Assembly (NCBI RefSeq): GCF_021729035.1
Contig: NZ_JAJSAP010000004.1
Span: 62,001 to 126,000 of the forward strand
Reading direction: 5' to 3'
Length of the DNA stretch: 64,000 nt
Origin: Microbulbifer sediminum
GTDB lineage: Bacteria; Pseudomonadota; Gammaproteobacteria; Pseudomonadales; Cellvibrionaceae
In this document: positions 1 through 10,138 of the stretch, piece by piece
Layout of the letters: each line of letters starts with the position of its first letter
How positions within the stretch are numbered: the stretch's first letter is position 1
The notes under the pieces: model-generated
The model's database searches: none
What the model saw: the letters and a program-made list of their open reading frames with translations, nothing else
Told to the model about the DNA's origin: nothing
Position numbers and translations under genes: made by a program

Positions 1-2542
1 TGTCACCCAGCTGGTTGAAAACCTGCGCCAGGCAGGAGCCACCCAGGCGGTTCTTGCCCGCTCCCAGGTCGACAAATACCAACTCGCTGTCGCGCCCGAC
101 CTTGAGCTGCGGGGTCACGGTCTTGCGCACGTCCGCTACCGGCGAGAATGCGGAGATCACCAGGGACAGCGGTGCGGTGACCGCCTTGTCCAGGCCGGCA
201 TCGTTCCAGGCCGTGCGCATGGACATGGAGTCCTTGCCCACCGGGATGGTGATACCCAGCTCCGGGCACAGTTCCATGCCCACCGCTTCCACGGTACGGA
301 AGAGCTTCTCTTCCTCTCCGGGGTGGCCGGCGGCGCACATCCAGTTGGCCGACAGCTTGATATCGGACAGCTTTTCGATGCGGGTGGCGGCGATATTGGT
401 GATCGCCTCACCCACGGCCAGGCGGCCGGATGCCGGTGCATCCAGCAGGGCCACCGGCGTGCGCTCACCCATGGCCATGGCCTCGCCGGCATAGCTGTCA
501 TAGGCCACGGTGGTAACGGCGCAATCCGCCACCGGCACCTGCCAGGGGCCCACCATCTGGTCGCGGGCCACCTGCCCGGTTACGGTGCGGTCGCCGATGG
601 TGATCAGGAAGCTCTTGCTGGCCACGGTAGGCAGGCGCAGCACGCGGTCCACCGCATCGCCCAGCTCAATACCATCGGTCTCGAACGGGGTGGTGCTGAC
701 GGTGCGCTTGTCGGCCTTGCGGTGCATCTTCGGCGGCTTGCCGAACAGTACCGACATGGGCAGGTCGACGGGCCTGGCCTCGAATTTCTTGTCGTTGAGC
801 AGCAGGTGCTTGTCCTCGGTGGCTTCGCCCACCACCGCGTAAGGGGCGCGCTCACGTGCACAGATACTCTCAAAACGCTCCAGGTCGTCCGGCATCACCG
901 CCAGCACGTAGCGCTCCTGGGATTCGTTACACCAGATCTCCAGCGGGCTCATGCCCGGTTCATCACAGGGGACGTTACGCAGCTCGAACCTGCCGCCGGT
1001 GCCACCGTCCTTCACCAGTTCCGGGAAGGCATTGGACAGGCCGCCGGCGCCGACGTCGTGGATGAAGGCGATGGGGTTCTTGTTGCCCAGCTGCCAGCAC
1101 TGGTCGATCACTTCCTGGCAGCGGCGCTCGATTTCCGGGTTCTGGCGCTGCACCGAGGCGAAATCCAGGTCCTCGGAGCTGGTGCCACTGGCCATGCTGG
1201 AGGCGGCGCCCCCGCCCAGGCCGATCAGCATGGCCGGGCCGCCGAGCACCACCAGCCTGGCGCCGGGCTGGAATTCCGGTTTCTCGATATGTTCCTCGCG
1301 GATATTACCGTAGCCGCCGGCGATCATGATCGGCTTGTGGTAACCGCGACGCTCGCCGTCGAAATCATCCTCGAAGGTACGGAAGTAGCCACAGATATTG
1401 GGGCGCCCAAACTCGTTGTTGAACGCGGCGCCACCAATGGGCCCCTCGACCATGATGTCCAGGGCCGTAACGATACGCTCGGGCTTGCCGTAATCCACTT
1501 CCCACGGCTGCAGGTAACCGGGGATCTGCAGGTTGGAGACGGTAAAGCCGGTCAGGCCCACCTTGGGCTTGGAGCCCCGGCCCACCGCACCCTCGTCACG
1601 GATCTCGCCGCCGGCACCGGTACCGGCACCCGGGAAGGGGGCGATCGCCGTCGGGTGGTTGTGGGTCTCCACCTTCATCAGCATATGAATCGGCTCCTGG
1701 CTGAAGCCGTACTCGCGGGATTCCGGGTCCGGGTAAAAGCGGCCGGCTTCTGAGCCGGTGACCACCGCGGCGTTGTCCGCGTACGCGGACAGCACGTTGT
1801 CACCGCCCTTCTGGTAGGTATTGCGGATCATGCCAAACAGGGACAGGTCCTGGTCCTCGCCGTCGATGGTCCAGCTGGCATTGAAGATCTTGTGGCGGCA
1901 GTGCTCCGAGTTCGCCTGGGCGAACATCATCAGTTCCACGTCGGTGGGGTTGCGCTCCAGCTCCTCGAAGCTCTTCAGCAGGTAGTCGATTTCGTCGTCC
2001 GCCAGCGCCAGGCCCAGGCTCACATTGGCCTCTTCCAGGGCATTGCGGCCGCCGTCCAGCAGGTCCACCGTGCCCAGCTGGCGCGGCTTCTCGACCTGGA
2101 ACAGCTGCTCGGCCTGGTCGAAGTCGGGCAGCACGCTCTCGACCATGCGGTCATGCAACTCCGCGGCCAGCGCCTCCCGTTCAGCGCCGGTTAACTTGAT
2201 GCCGGTAAGGTAGTAGGCAACACCGCGCTCGAGCCGGTGGATCTGCTCGAGGCCCGCGTTATGGGCGATATCGGTAGCCTTGGAAGACCAGGGGGAGATG
2301 GTGCCGGGACGTGGCACTACCAGCAGCAGCTCACCTTCGGGCTGGTGCTTCTCCTCTGTGGGGCCGTACTGCAGCAGGCGCTCCAGCAGCGCTTCTTCCT
2401 TCTTGTCCAGCTTGCCGGTATCGGCGAAATGCACGAACTCGGCATAGACATCCTCGATGGCGGGCTGCATCGAGCGTAGTTGGCTGAGTAACTTTTGGTG
2501 GCGGAATTTCGACAGTGCGGGAGCACCACGCAGAACTAGCAT
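1..2542 (-). CDS. purL: Phosphoribosylformylglycinamidine synthase (partial, C-terminus off window)
   Basis: Large single-chain FGAM synthase of purine biosynthesis. It converts FGAR, glutamine and ATP to FGAM in the cytosol. The ATG is at 2542 and 847 codons are visible before the frame runs off the left edge; the family is usually near 1290-1300 residues, so the C-terminal glutaminase domain with its Cys-His-Glu triad is outside the window. Visible are the N-terminal domain, the glycine-rich stretch [20 protein letters not shown] of the first synthase half, and [10 protein letters not shown] in the second half. AGAGG lies about 13 bases before the ATG, which is rather far. The gene is divergent from mltF, an arrangement common in Pseudomonas-type gammaproteobacteria. 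Identification is very secure; only the missing end is unknown. Confidence 0.97.
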   Translation of the reverse strand, partial: MLVLRGAPALSKFRHQKLLSQLRSMQPAIEDVYAEFVHFADTGKLDKKEEALLERLLQYGPTEEKHQPEGELLLVVPRPGTISPWSSKATDIAHNAGLEQIHRLERGVAYYLTGIKLTGAEREALAAELHDRMVESVLPDFDQAEQLFQVEKPRQLGTVDLLDGGRNALEEANVSLGLALADDEIDYLLKSFEELERNPTDVELMMFAQANSEHCRHKIFNASWTIDGEDQDLSLFGMIRNTYQKGGDNVLSAYADNAAVVTGSEAGRFYPDPESREYGFSQEPIHMLMKVETHNHPTAIAPFPGAGTGAGGEIRDEGAVGRGSKPKVGLTGFTVSNLQIPGYLQPWEVDYGKPERIVTALDIMVEGPIGGAAFNNEFGRPNICGYFRTFEDDFDGERRGYHKPIMIAGGYGNIREEHIEKPEFQPGARLVVLGGPAMLIGLGGGAASSMASGTSSEDLDFASVQRQNPEIERRCQEVIDQCWQLGNKNPIAFIHDVGAGGLSNAFPELVKDGGTGGRFELRNVPCDEPGMSPLEIWCNESQERYVLAVMPDDLERFESICARERAPYAVVGEATEDKHLLLNDKKFEARPVDLPMSVLFGKPPKMHRKADKRTVSTTPFETDGIELGDAVDRVLRLPTVASKSFLITIGDRTVTGQVARDQMVGPWQVPVADCAVTTVAYDSYAGEAMAMGERTPVALLDAPASGRLAVGEAITNIAATRIEKLSDIKLSANWMCAAGHPGEEEKLFRTVEAVGMELCPELGITIPVGKDSMSMRTAWNDAGLDKAVTAPLSLVISAFSPVADVRKTVTPQLKVGRDSELVFVDLGAGKNRLGGSCLAQVFNQLGD

Positions 2543-2997
2543 TGCGGGAGTTTGCCTCTTGTCTGAATGTGAGAACCGGCACGCCAGGTGTCGTGCCGTG
2601 CCCCCGGGAGAGCGCCCGGGGCTGGGAAGGCCGCAATTGTACCCGAACCGCAGCGACTCCAACACTGTCCAAGTATGGATAACCCACCGGGAACAGGGAT
2701 CCCGGTGGGGGCCAGCAGGGCCCGGCGGCCCGAGGCAGGGAAAATGGCGGCTGTTTCAGCGTGATACGGTTCTCTCCGCCGCTGGGACCCAGTCCGCCCT
2801 ACTAGACTTACCAGACCAGTACAAGTAGCCAGATCACAAAGCAAAAACCCGCCAGCGAGCAATTTCTCGCCAGATGGGTTAGAATCGCGGGCCTTTTGCC
2901 GGGTCGGCCATGCTCAGGAAGAGCTCCACCGGCAACCGCTGGCGCGAAAGCGCACCAATGAAAGCGATAAGAACTAATGGACTAGAGGGGACTGTTT
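2543..2997. other. Divergent purL/mltF intergenic region
   Basis: 455 bases without a convincing gene. It holds a perfect 10-bp-arm inverted repeat (CCCACCGGGA, 7-base loop, TCCCGGTGGG) at 2683-2709. A second two-part hairpin lies at 2846-2880 (AACCC/GGGTT outside, GCGAG/CTCGC inside). A -10-like TAGAAT at 2880-2885 faces mltF, but no good -35 box was seen. Function of the repeats is unknown. Confidence 0.5.
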
Positions 2998-4476
2998 ATG
3001 ATCATGAAAAGCCGCATGTTGCGCTACAGTCGCCGCCTGGCCAAGGGCCTGGCGCTGGCCTGCTGTGCCTCGCTGATCGTGGCAAGCAAGGCCCCGGACT
3101 CACTGGAGCAGGTCAAGGCTGCCGGCAAACTGGTGGTCCTGTCGCAGAACGGCCCCACCACATATTACGAAGATGCCACCGGCACCCATACCGGCTTCGA
3201 GTACGGCCTGCTGCAGGCCTTCGCCGATGACCTGGGCGTGGAGCTGGAAATCCGCGACGTGCACGACCTGGACGAGATCTTCACTCGCCTCGAGTCCCCG
3301 GCTGAAGGGGCCCACCTGGCCGCTGCAGGCCTGACTGTTACCCCGATGCGCCGTGACCAGGTGCGTTTCACCCCCTCCTACTTCGAGATCCGCCAGCAGG
3401 TCATCTACCGCCTGGGCGAGAAACGCCCGCGCTCCGTGGGCGACCTTCAGGGCGAAAAGGTGGCGGTGATCGCCGGCAGTGCCCACGCGGAGCAACTGCG
3501 GAAGCTGTCAGCCCGCTATCCCGACCTGCAGTGGGAGGAGATCTCCGACGTGGATGCCATGGAACTGGTGGAGATGGTCGAGGAAGGCGAGTATCCCTAT
3601 GCCGTGGTGGACTCCAATGCCTATGCCGTCCATCGCGGACTGTACCCCAACACCCATATCGGCTTTAACCTGACACAATTCCAGCCTGTGGCCTGGGCCT
3701 TCCCCCGGGGCAAGGACGACAGCCTCTACCGGGCGGCCCGGAACTTCATGCTGCGCTCGAACACCAACGGGTTGGTGGCAGAACTGCGTGAGAAGTTCTT
3801 TGGGCATGTCAGCGAGATGAACGTGGGCGGCGCCCAGGCCTTTGCCAGGAGCACCCGCGAGCGTCTGCCCCAGTGGCGCGAGACCATGGAGAAAGTTGCC
3901 GCGCAGTATGAGCTGGACTGGCACCTGCTGGCCGCGCTCAGCTACCAGGAATCCCACTGGAACCCGAAGGCGCGCTCCCGCACCGGCGTCCGCGGCCTGA
4001 TGATGCTGACACGCGGCACTGCGCGGGAGCTGGGTGTCAACCGGATGGACCCGAACGAGAGCATCGAGGGTGGCGCTCGCTACATCGTGGAACTGCGCGA
4101 CAAGATACCCGAGCGTATCCACGAACCGGACCGCACCTGGATGGCCCTGGCCGCCTATAACGTGGGCTATGGCCACCTTGAGGATGCGCGGGTACTGACC
4201 GAGAAAATGGGTGGCAACCCGGACCGCTGGACCGATGTACGCAACCATCTTCCGCTGCTGGCCAAACGCCAGTACTACAAGGACACCAGGCACGGGTATG
4301 CCCGCGGCTGGGAACCGGTGACTTACGTACAGAACATCCGCCACTACCAGGCGCTGTTGACCTGGAACAGTCGCATTGAGGAACAGCGCCTGGCCGAGGC
4401 CGCCAATGATGCGGCCAATGAAGAGGCCCTGGCAGACAACGGCCCGCTCGAGAGCGGCGCCCTACCGGCATTCTGA
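2998..4476 (+). CDS. mltF: Membrane-bound lytic murein transglycosylase F
   Basis: Cleaves the MurNAc-GlcNAc bond of peptidoglycan, giving 1,6-anhydro ends; acts at the inner face of the outer membrane. The protein has 492 residues, with an N-terminal export segment (about 10-32), a periplasmic solute-binding-like regulatory domain (about 40-265, beginning KAAGKLVVLSQNGPTTYYED) and a C-terminal SLT domain (about 290-430). The catalytic glutamate is E318 in SYQESHW; AYNVGYGHLEDAR is the later conserved SLT motif. The first ATG is chosen because GAGGGG stands 7 bases upstream; an alternative ATG follows two codons later. Cysteines occur near the end of the signal segment (LACCAS), but the lipobox is not classical. 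The order purL|mltF supports the family assignment. Confidence 0.95.
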   Translation: MIMKSRMLRYSRRLAKGLALACCASLIVASKAPDSLEQVKAAGKLVVLSQNGPTTYYEDATGTHTGFEYGLLQAFADDLGVELEIRDVHDLDEIFTRLESPAEGAHLAAAGLTVTPMRRDQVRFTPSYFEIRQQVIYRLGEKRPRSVGDLQGEKVAVIAGSAHAEQLRKLSARYPDLQWEEISDVDAMELVEMVEEGEYPYAVVDSNAYAVHRGLYPNTHIGFNLTQFQPVAWAFPRGKDDSLYRAARNFMLRSNTNGLVAELREKFFGHVSEMNVGGAQAFARSTRERLPQWRETMEKVAAQYELDWHLLAALSYQESHWNPKARSRTGVRGLMMLTRGTARELGVNRMDPNESIEGGARYIVELRDKIPERIHEPDRTWMALAAYNVGYGHLEDARVLTEKMGGNPDRWTDVRNHLPLLAKRQYYKDTRHGYARGWEPVTYVQNIRHYQALLTWNSRIEEQRLAEAANDAANEEALADNGPLESGALPAF

Positions 4477-4504
4477 ATCCCCTCCCCTGACCGATGCTGT
4501 ACCC

Positions 4505-4533
4505 GAGGCGGCGGGCTATGCCCGCCCTGCCTC
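4505..4533. terminator. Stem-loop between convergent mltF and flavoprotein gene
   Basis: GGCGGGC-TAT-GCCCGCC hairpin at 4510-4526, extended outside by GAGGC/GCCTC. It lies between two converging genes and probably acts in termination, but no T-run follows on either strand, so it is not a classical intrinsic terminator. Confidence 0.4.
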
Positions 4534-4542
4534 ACTCTCCTC

Positions 4543-6015
4543 CTAGCCGCGCCGCCAGCGGTGGAATCGCTCCAGCAAGCCCAGTATCGTCTGTGGCGCA
4601 TGGGCGCGCTTCCAGTTGCCCGCCACAAAGCGGTTGGCCTCCATCATGGTGGGATAGATATGGATGGTCCCCAACAGCTTGTTAAGTCCCAGGCCGTGTT
4701 TCATTGCCAGCACGAACTCGGCGATCAGCTCGCCGGCATTTTCCCCGACAATGGTCGCCCCCAGGATCTTGTCCTTGCCCGGTACCGTAAGGACTTTGAC
4801 AAAGCCCCGGGCAGAACCGTCAACGATTGCCCGGTCCAGGTCATCCAGCCCATAGCGGGTCACCGTGTACGGGACACCATCGGCGCTGGCCTGGTGTTCA
4901 CTGAGACCCACGCTGGCCACCTCCGGGTCGACAAAAACCGCTCGCGGCACCAGGGAGTAATCCACGCGGAACTTCTTCAGGTCGCCGAACAGCCCGTTCA
5001 CTGCGGCGTACCAGGCCTGGTGCGATGCCATATGGGTAAACTGGTAAGGACCCACCAGGTCACCCGCTGCGAGGATATGGCCGATTTCCGTGCGCAGGAA
5101 ATCATCGGTGCGCATCCGGCCGTTCTTTACCAGGGCCAGCTCCTCCAGCCCGAAGCCGCTGACGCGGGGCCGGCGCCCCAGTGCCAGCAGCAACTGGTCG
5201 AACTCCAGCCCGGTTTCACCGCTGCGGTCTGAGACCATCACTCGGCCACCACCGCCCTCGAGCGGCGCGAAGCCGGTTGCCTCACAGCCGGTCAGTACCC
5301 GGACCCCCTCTGTTGACAGGGATTCCTCTACCGCCTCGGAGACCTCCGCGTCTTCCGCCGGCAGCAATCGCGGGGCCATCTCCACCAGGGTGACACTGGA
5401 CCCGAGCCTTGCAAAGGACTGGGCCAGCTCGCAACCAATGGCCCCGCCCCCCAGCACCACGAGCTTTTCCGGTGCCCGCTCCAGCTCGGCAAAACGACTC
5501 CAGAGCGTTTCACTGGTGACATAGTCCACCTGCTCCAGCCCCGGCAGCGGTGGCACCACCGGTTCAGCCCCAGTGGCGAGCACGATTGCCCGCGCGGTGA
5601 GCACTTGCTCACCGCCGCTGTTGAGCCGGATTTTCACCGTCCAGGGATCGACCAGCTGCGCCCGCCCCTGCACCACATCCACGCCCAGCCCGGTGTAACG
5701 CTCCACACTGTCGTGGGGCTCGATCGCACCGATGGAGGAGCGCACATGATTCATCACCGCGGGGAAATCGATTTCTGGCTCGGGTAACCTCACGCCAAAC
5801 TCCGCTGCCTTGCGCGCGCCCTGGGCAACCCGTGCACACTTGATCAGGGCCTTGCTGGGCACACAGCCGGTATTGAGGCAGTCACCTCCCATGGGGCCCG
5901 CCTCCACCAGGGTCACGCTGGCCTTCACTGCCGCAGCGATGTAGGCGCTCACCAGTCCGGCAGAACCGGCACCGATCACAATCAGGTTGCGGTCGAATTT
6001 CTTGGGCTTGGCCAC
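4543..6015 (-). CDS. Mercuric reductase-like / dihydrolipoamide dehydrogenase-like FAD oxidoreductase
   Basis: Class I pyridine nucleotide-disulfide oxidoreductase of 490 residues. Visible are the FAD Rossmann motif IGAGSAGL (14-21), the redox-active disulfide GGDCLNTGCVPSK (C46, C51), the second Rossmann motif VLGGGAIGCELAQ and the C-terminal dimerisation domain. The usual lipoamide dehydrogenase HPT...E active site reads IHIYPTMMEA, so the catalytic His position is Tyr. A true E3 with HPTLSE is present elsewhere (lpd). The start is GTG at 6015 with GAGGT about 5 bases upstream. The gene follows the TVP38 membrane protein gene by 27 bases in the same direction; this pairing recurs in bacteria, and the substrate is not known. 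Hg(II) reduction is unlikely: there is no MerA N-terminal domain and no mer context. Confidence 0.85.
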   Translation of the reverse strand: MAKPKKFDRNLIVIGAGSAGLVSAYIAAAVKASVTLVEAGPMGGDCLNTGCVPSKALIKCARVAQGARKAAEFGVRLPEPEIDFPAVMNHVRSSIGAIEPHDSVERYTGLGVDVVQGRAQLVDPWTVKIRLNSGGEQVLTARAIVLATGAEPVVPPLPGLEQVDYVTSETLWSRFAELERAPEKLVVLGGGAIGCELAQSFARLGSSVTLVEMAPRLLPAEDAEVSEAVEESLSTEGVRVLTGCEATGFAPLEGGGGRVMVSDRSGETGLEFDQLLLALGRRPRVSGFGLEELALVKNGRMRTDDFLRTEIGHILAAGDLVGPYQFTHMASHQAWYAAVNGLFGDLKKFRVDYSLVPRAVFVDPEVASVGLSEHQASADGVPYTVTRYGLDDLDRAIVDGSARGFVKVLTVPGKDKILGATIVGENAGELIAEFVLAMKHGLGLNKLLGTIHIYPTMMEANRFVAGNWKRAHAPQTILGLLERFHRWRRG

Positions 6016-6042
6016 ACTTACCTCAATTGTCAGTGGATTGCT

Positions 6043-6744
6043 TCAGGATTCACGGGCGCGGTAACGCTCGATTGCGTTCAGGACTTTTTTCGCCAGCAGC
6101 GGGAACAACCCCAGCAGGACAAAGGACAGTACCAGCCCCGGGGACAGGATATCGCCGGGACTGTCCACCTGCGCCAGCTGGGTACCGGCATTCACGTATA
6201 CGAACGTCGCAGGCAGCATCCCCAGCTGGCTGACCCAGTAGAAAGTCCAGGTGGGGATCCGCGTGAGCCCCATGACGATATTGATGATGAAGAAAGGAAA
6301 CACCGGTACCAGGCGCAGGGCAAACAGGTAAAAAGCCCCCTCCCGCTCCATCCCTCGATGGATAGCCTCCAGGCGATCGCCAAAACGTGCCTGCACCCAG
6401 TCGTGCAGCAGGTAACGGGAGACCAGGAATGCCAGGGTCGCACCGATTGTGGACGCAAAGGAAGTAATGACCGATCCCCACAGCAGGCCAAACAGTGCCC
6501 CCGCCGCCAGCGACATGATCGCCGCCCCGGGCAGGGACAGTGCGGTAACCAGGATGTAGAGCGCTGCAAAGAGGAGCGCCACCAGCAGCGGCGACTGGCG
6601 CTGCCACTGGGCAAACTGGGCCTGTCCCTGTTTCAGGCTTTCCAGCGTCAGGTACTGGTTCAGGTCAAAGGCGAAAAAGGCGATGCCCACAGTGAGCAGC
6701 ACGGCAATCAGGAGCAGTTTCTTGGTCAAAATACGCTTCCCCAA
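6043..6744 (-). CDS. TVP38/TMEM64 family (DedA-like) inner membrane protein
   Basis: A 233-residue polytopic membrane protein of the TVP38/TMEM64 (SNARE-associated/VTT) family. A first hydrophobic helix at about 8-27 is followed by LLVALLFAALYILVTALSLP and the family core ALFGLLWGSVITSFASTIGA, then LRLVPVFPFFIINIVMGL, where the FPFFxxN motif is typical. Relatives are linked to phospholipid scrambling or transport, but the role of this member is unknown. It lies 27 bases upstream of the FAD oxidoreductase gene and is probably co-transcribed with it. The start is a TTG at 6744 without an obvious Shine-Dalgarno, so the N-terminus is uncertain by some residues. Confidence 0.88.
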   Translation of the reverse strand: MGKRILTKKLLLIAVLLTVGIAFFAFDLNQYLTLESLKQGQAQFAQWQRQSPLLVALLFAALYILVTALSLPGAAIMSLAAGALFGLLWGSVITSFASTIGATLAFLVSRYLLHDWVQARFGDRLEAIHRGMEREGAFYLFALRLVPVFPFFIINIVMGLTRIPTWTFYWVSQLGMLPATFVYVNAGTQLAQVDSPGDILSPGLVLSFVLLGLFPLLAKKVLNAIERYRARES

Positions 6745-6910
6745 TCGGGATCAAATGCCAGGAATACTTTTACGTCGGGCCGAGTCAGGGGGATTACCCT
6801 TCCCTTTCCGGCACCAGGGCATCCATCCATAACAGGACCGGATTTGCATCTGTCGCCGGGTTTCTGGAATTCTTACAGTTCAGGGTAAGTGCCGATAGAA
6901 CCCGGCACCA

Positions 6911-7324
6911 ATGAAAATCCCAAAAGCCTGGAACAGGAAGATGCTGGAAGGTATACACCACGCTGCCATTATCTGCTCGGATTACAGCGTGTCCCGCCAT
7001 TTCTACACCGAGGTCCTGGGCCTCAAAATACGCGCAGAGAACTACCGGTCAGAGCGTGATTCCTGGAAGCTGGACCTGGCCCTGCCTGACGGAAGCCAGG
7101 TTGAGCTCTTCTCATTCCCGGGCGCGCCCCCGCGCCCAAGCTATCCGGAAGCACAGGGCCTGAGGCACCTGGCATTCCGGGTGTCAGAGCTGGAACCGGC
7201 GATTGCGCAACTGGAAAGGGGCGGTATCGCGGTCGAGCCGGTGCGGACAGACGAATATACCGGCAGGCGCTTCACATTTTTCAGTGATCCCGACGGCCTG
7301 CCGCTGGAGCTCTACGAACAATAG
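6911..7324 (+). CDS. gloA2: VOC family metalloprotein, YaeR/GloA2-like
   Basis: A small glyoxalase I-like protein of the SMU1112c/YaeR type. The core reads HHAAIICSDYSVSRHFYTEVLGL and ends RFTFFSDPDGLPLELYEQ, closely matching E. coli YaeR in motif order and length. Metal-ligand candidates are the N-terminal His, the His in LRHLAF and the C-terminal Glu in LPLELYEQ. The substrate is not established; methylglyoxal-type chemistry is only inferred from the fold. By family alignment translation may begin at the internal ATG at 6941 (MLEGIHHAA), which would remove ten residues. Neither ATG has a good ribosome binding site at normal spacing. Confidence 0.88.
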   Translation: MKIPKAWNRKMLEGIHHAAIICSDYSVSRHFYTEVLGLKIRAENYRSERDSWKLDLALPDGSQVELFSFPGAPPRPSYPEAQGLRHLAFRVSELEPAIAQLERGGIAVEPVRTDEYTGRRFTFFSDPDGLPLELYEQ

Positions 7325-7354
7325 AAATACGCTTTCATGTTCCAGGGCGGCGAG

Positions 7355-7798
7355 TCATTCGACAGCGAGGGCACTGGCAAGGCGTTCACCATCAAAATGC
7401 TTCTCCAGTCCACTGAGATAGCCCTGCACATCCTGGTTAGCCATCAAGCCCTGCATCGCGACCTGGCCCAGAACAGCAAAGCTCGTTTCGAAGGCATTCT
7501 TTCCCTCGTACTTGATTGCCTGGGCGGTCTCGTCCTTACAGCGGTCAGCGAGCAGATCCATTACCAGACCGGCGGCATCCTCATTCATCTGCGACGCCTG
7601 TGCCGGGGAAATGTTTGCAAGATTTTTTACATCCGGATGGGATGACATGGCTGCATACAACCACTGGATAAACAGCGTCTTGTCCGAGTCACTGGTTTCA
7701 CGGACCAGGCACTTGGACATTTCGTCAGTAAACGGGCCCGCGAAGGCCTGTGATGACAGGATGGCAAGTAGCAATAAGGCTCGAGGGAAGATTTTCAT
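7355..7798 (-). CDS. Small exported protein of unknown function
   Basis: A 147-residue protein with a clear signal peptide (MKIFPRALLLLAILSSQAFA, cleavage before GPFTD). The mature part is mostly helical, with two cysteines (SKCLVRE and ADRCKDE) that could form a periplasmic disulfide. No family is recognised. It is convergent with the VOC gene and lies upstream of the sucD terminator on the same strand, so it probably has its own promoter in 7799-7870. A real gene is supported by the signal peptide and codon use; function is unknown. Confidence 0.75.
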   Translation of the reverse strand: MKIFPRALLLLAILSSQAFAGPFTDEMSKCLVRETSDSDKTLFIQWLYAAMSSHPDVKNLANISPAQASQMNEDAAGLVMDLLADRCKDETAQAIKYEGKNAFETSFAVLGQVAMQGLMANQDVQGYLSGLEKHFDGERLASALAVE

Positions 7799-7871
7799 GA
7801 TGTCCTCTTGGCTGCTCTATGCAGCAGGTTTGTTTTTATCCAGGACTTTATAGCATGCTGCGCAGGCATAA

Positions 7872-7898
7872 AAAAAGCCGCCCGAAGGCGGCCTTTTT
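7872..7898 (-). terminator. Intrinsic terminator after sucD
   Basis: GCCGCC-CGAA-GGCGGC hairpin flanked by A6 and T5, so it can work on both strands. On the minus strand it ends the suc transcript about 20 bases after the sucD stop. Confidence 0.88.
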
Positions 7899-7919
7899 AT
7901 GCTCAGAAGCAACAACTGA

Positions 7920-8792
7920 TTACCAGCCGGTTACTTCCTTCAGTGCATTACCGATTTCCGCCAGGGAGCGGACAGTTTTCACGCCAGCGTCTTCCAGCGC
8001 TGCGAACTTCTCGTCGGCGGTACCTTTACCACCGGAGATGATCGCACCGGCGTGACCCATGCGCTTTCCGGGAGGTGCGGTTACACCAGCGATGTAGGAA
8101 ACGACCGGCTTGGTGACATTTTCCTTGATGTAAGCGGCAGCCTCTTCTTCCGCGGTACCGCCGATCTCACCGATCATCACGATAGCCTCGGTAGCCGGGT
8201 CTTTCTCGAACATCTCCAGGATGTCGATGAAGTTGGAGCCCGGGATGGGGTCGCCACCGATGCCCACACAGGTGGACTGGCCGAAGCCGTGGTCGGTGGT
8301 CTGCTTGACCGCCTCGTAGGTCAGGGTACCGGAGCGGGAAACGATGCCCACCTTGCCCGGCTTGTGGATGTGGCCCGGCATAATGCCGATCTTGCACTCA
8401 CCGGGAGTGATCACGCCCGGGCAGTTCGGGCCGATCAGGCGTACGCCCAGCTCGTCACACTTCACCTTGGCGTCCAGCATGTCCATGGTGGGGATGCCTT
8501 CGGTGATGCACACGATCAGCTTGATGCCGCCGTTGGCCGCTTCCAGGATGGAATCCTTACAGAAGGGGGCCGGCACGTAGATCACGGAGGCTTCGGCGCC
8601 GGTAGCCTCAACAGCTTCTTTCACGGTGTTGAATACCGGCAGGCCCAGGTGAGTCTGGCCGCCCTTGCCCGGGGTTACACCGCCGACCATCTTTGTACCG
8701 TACTCAATCGCCTGCTCGGAGTGGAAAGTACCCTGGGAGCCGGTGAAGCCCTGGCAGATTACTTTGGTGTCTTTGTTAATCAGTACTGACAT
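7920..8792 (-). CDS. sucD: Succinyl-CoA synthetase, alpha subunit
   Basis: Alpha subunit of the ADP- or GDP-forming succinate-CoA ligase of the TCA cycle (succinyl-CoA + NDP + Pi to succinate + NTP). The length of 290 residues is normal. The N-terminal CoA-binding domain begins [20 protein letters not shown]. The phosphorylated active-site histidine lies in the C-terminal part in [16 protein letters not shown]. The ATG is 2 bases after the sucC stop, and GGAGGG at the end of sucC serves as ribosome binding site, so the two genes are translationally coupled. Confidence 0.98.
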   Translation of the reverse strand: MSVLINKDTKVICQGFTGSQGTFHSEQAIEYGTKMVGGVTPGKGGQTHLGLPVFNTVKEAVEATGAEASVIYVPAPFCKDSILEAANGGIKLIVCITEGIPTMDMLDAKVKCDELGVRLIGPNCPGVITPGECKIGIMPGHIHKPGKVGIVSRSGTLTYEAVKQTTDHGFGQSTCVGIGGDPIPGSNFIDILEMFEKDPATEAIVMIGEIGGTAEEEAAAYIKENVTKPVVSYIAGVTAPPGKRMGHAGAIISGGKGTADEKFAALEDAGVKTVRSLAEIGNALKEVTGW

Positions 8793-8794
8793 GA

Positions 8795-9961
8795 TTATTT
8801 ACCCTCCGCAGCTTTAACCACTTGCTGAGCCGCATCGGTCAGGCTGGTGGCAGCGATGATGTTCAGGCCGCTGTCGCTCAGAACCTTCGTACCCAGTTCG
8901 GCGTTGTTGCCTTCCAGGCGTACAACAACCGGCACTTTTACGCCGACTTCTTTCACTGCGCCAATCACGCCTTCGGCAATCATGTCACAGCGCACGATAC
9001 CGCCGAAAATATTGATCAGGACGGCTTTAACATTCTCGTCGGACAGAATGATCTTGAACGCTTCAACTACGCGCTCTTTGGTGGCACCGCCACCAACATC
9101 CAGGAAGTTGGCCGGGCTACCGCCGTGCAGGTTGACGATATCCATGGTGCCCATGGCCAGGCCGGCACCGTTCACCATGCAGCCGATGTTACCGTCCAGG
9201 GCCACGTAGTTGAGGTCCCACTTGGCAGCGTGGGCTTCACGGGGGTCTTCCTGGCTGGGGTCGTGCATCTCACGCAGGTCAGCGTGGCGGTACAGTGCGT
9301 TGCTGTCGATTACGACCTTGGCGTCAAGGCAGTGCAGGTTCTTTTCGGGAGTGATGACAAGCGGGTTGATTTCCAGCAGCGCCAGGTCCTTCTCCTCGAA
9401 CATCTTGGCGAGGCCCAGGAAGATCTTGGTGAACTGCTTGATCTGGTCACCTTCCAGACCCAGCTGGAATGCCAGCTCACGGGCCTGGTAGGGCTGCGCG
9501 CCTACCAGCGGGTCGATGGTGGCCTTGAGGATTTTTTCCGGAGTCTCTTCCGCTACCTTTTCGATCTCAACGCCACCCTCGGTGGAGGCCATGAAAACGA
9601 TGCGACGGGTGGAGCGATCGACTACCGCGCCCAGGTACAGTTCCTGGTCGATATCTGTGCAGCTCTCAACCAGGATACGGGAAACAGGCTGGCCGTTTTC
9701 GTCTGTCTGGTAGGTAACCAGGTTGTTGCCCAGCCACTTCCGGGAAAACTCCTCGATCTCGGCAGTGGAGTCCACCAGCTTTACACCGCCGGCCTTGCCG
9801 CGGCCACCGGCGTGTACCTGGGCCTTGACCACCCACTTGTCGCCGCCAATCTCTTTCGCTGCCGCCACTGCTTCTGCCGGGGTTTCCGCTGCAATACCTT
9901 TGGAAACCGGCAATCCGTATTCCGCAAACAGTTGTTTGCCCTGATACTCATGCAAGTTCAT
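8795..9961 (-). CDS. sucC: Succinyl-CoA synthetase, beta subunit
   Basis: Beta subunit of succinyl-CoA synthetase, forming the heterotetramer with SucD. It has an ATP-grasp nucleotide-binding domain at the N-terminus ([36 protein letters not shown]) and a C-terminal ligase/CoA domain ([17 protein letters not shown]). The ATG at 9961 gives the family-standard MNLHEYQGK start; a TTG four codons upstream is possible but not needed. No strong Shine-Dalgarno is visible. It heads the sucCD pair and is separated from lpd by a palindrome-rich spacer. Confidence 0.98.
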   Translation of the reverse strand: MNLHEYQGKQLFAEYGLPVSKGIAAETPAEAVAAAKEIGGDKWVVKAQVHAGGRGKAGGVKLVDSTAEIEEFSRKWLGNNLVTYQTDENGQPVSRILVESCTDIDQELYLGAVVDRSTRRIVFMASTEGGVEIEKVAEETPEKILKATIDPLVGAQPYQARELAFQLGLEGDQIKQFTKIFLGLAKMFEEKDLALLEINPLVITPEKNLHCLDAKVVIDSNALYRHADLREMHDPSQEDPREAHAAKWDLNYVALDGNIGCMVNGAGLAMGTMDIVNLHGGSPANFLDVGGGATKERVVEAFKIILSDENVKAVLINIFGGIVRCDMIAEGVIGAVKEVGVKVPVVVRLEGNNAELGTKVLSDSGLNIIAATSLTDAAQQVVKAAEGK

Positions 9962-10088
9962 AGTCAATACCAATTCACATTTGAAATGTGTTTACCAATT
10001 TGCAGATTGCTCTGCACCTAAGAACAAAATTCGAAATTCCCGTCGTTGCAAATTTCAAATTCTGGGTCCATTGCCGGAGCAATGTTGC

Positions 10089-10105
10089 GCGGCAAGTATT
10101 GCCGC
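10089..10105. repeat. Inverted repeat in lpd-sucC spacer
   Basis: Perfect GCGGCAA-GTA-TTGCCGC hairpin. Together with the palindrome at 10139-10163 it occupies the 223-base space between lpd and sucC. No T-run follows, so it more likely affects mRNA processing or stability than termination. Confidence 0.5.
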
Positions 10106-10138
10106 ACTGTGTCGGGGAAAAACCCACGACAGAAAGAC

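Noticed and set aside
4543..6015. Assignment as mercuric reductase or as a second lipoamide dehydrogenase
   Set aside because: No N-terminal heavy-metal domain, no C-terminal Cys pair, no mer genes nearby, and the HPT active site of true E3 is replaced by YPT.
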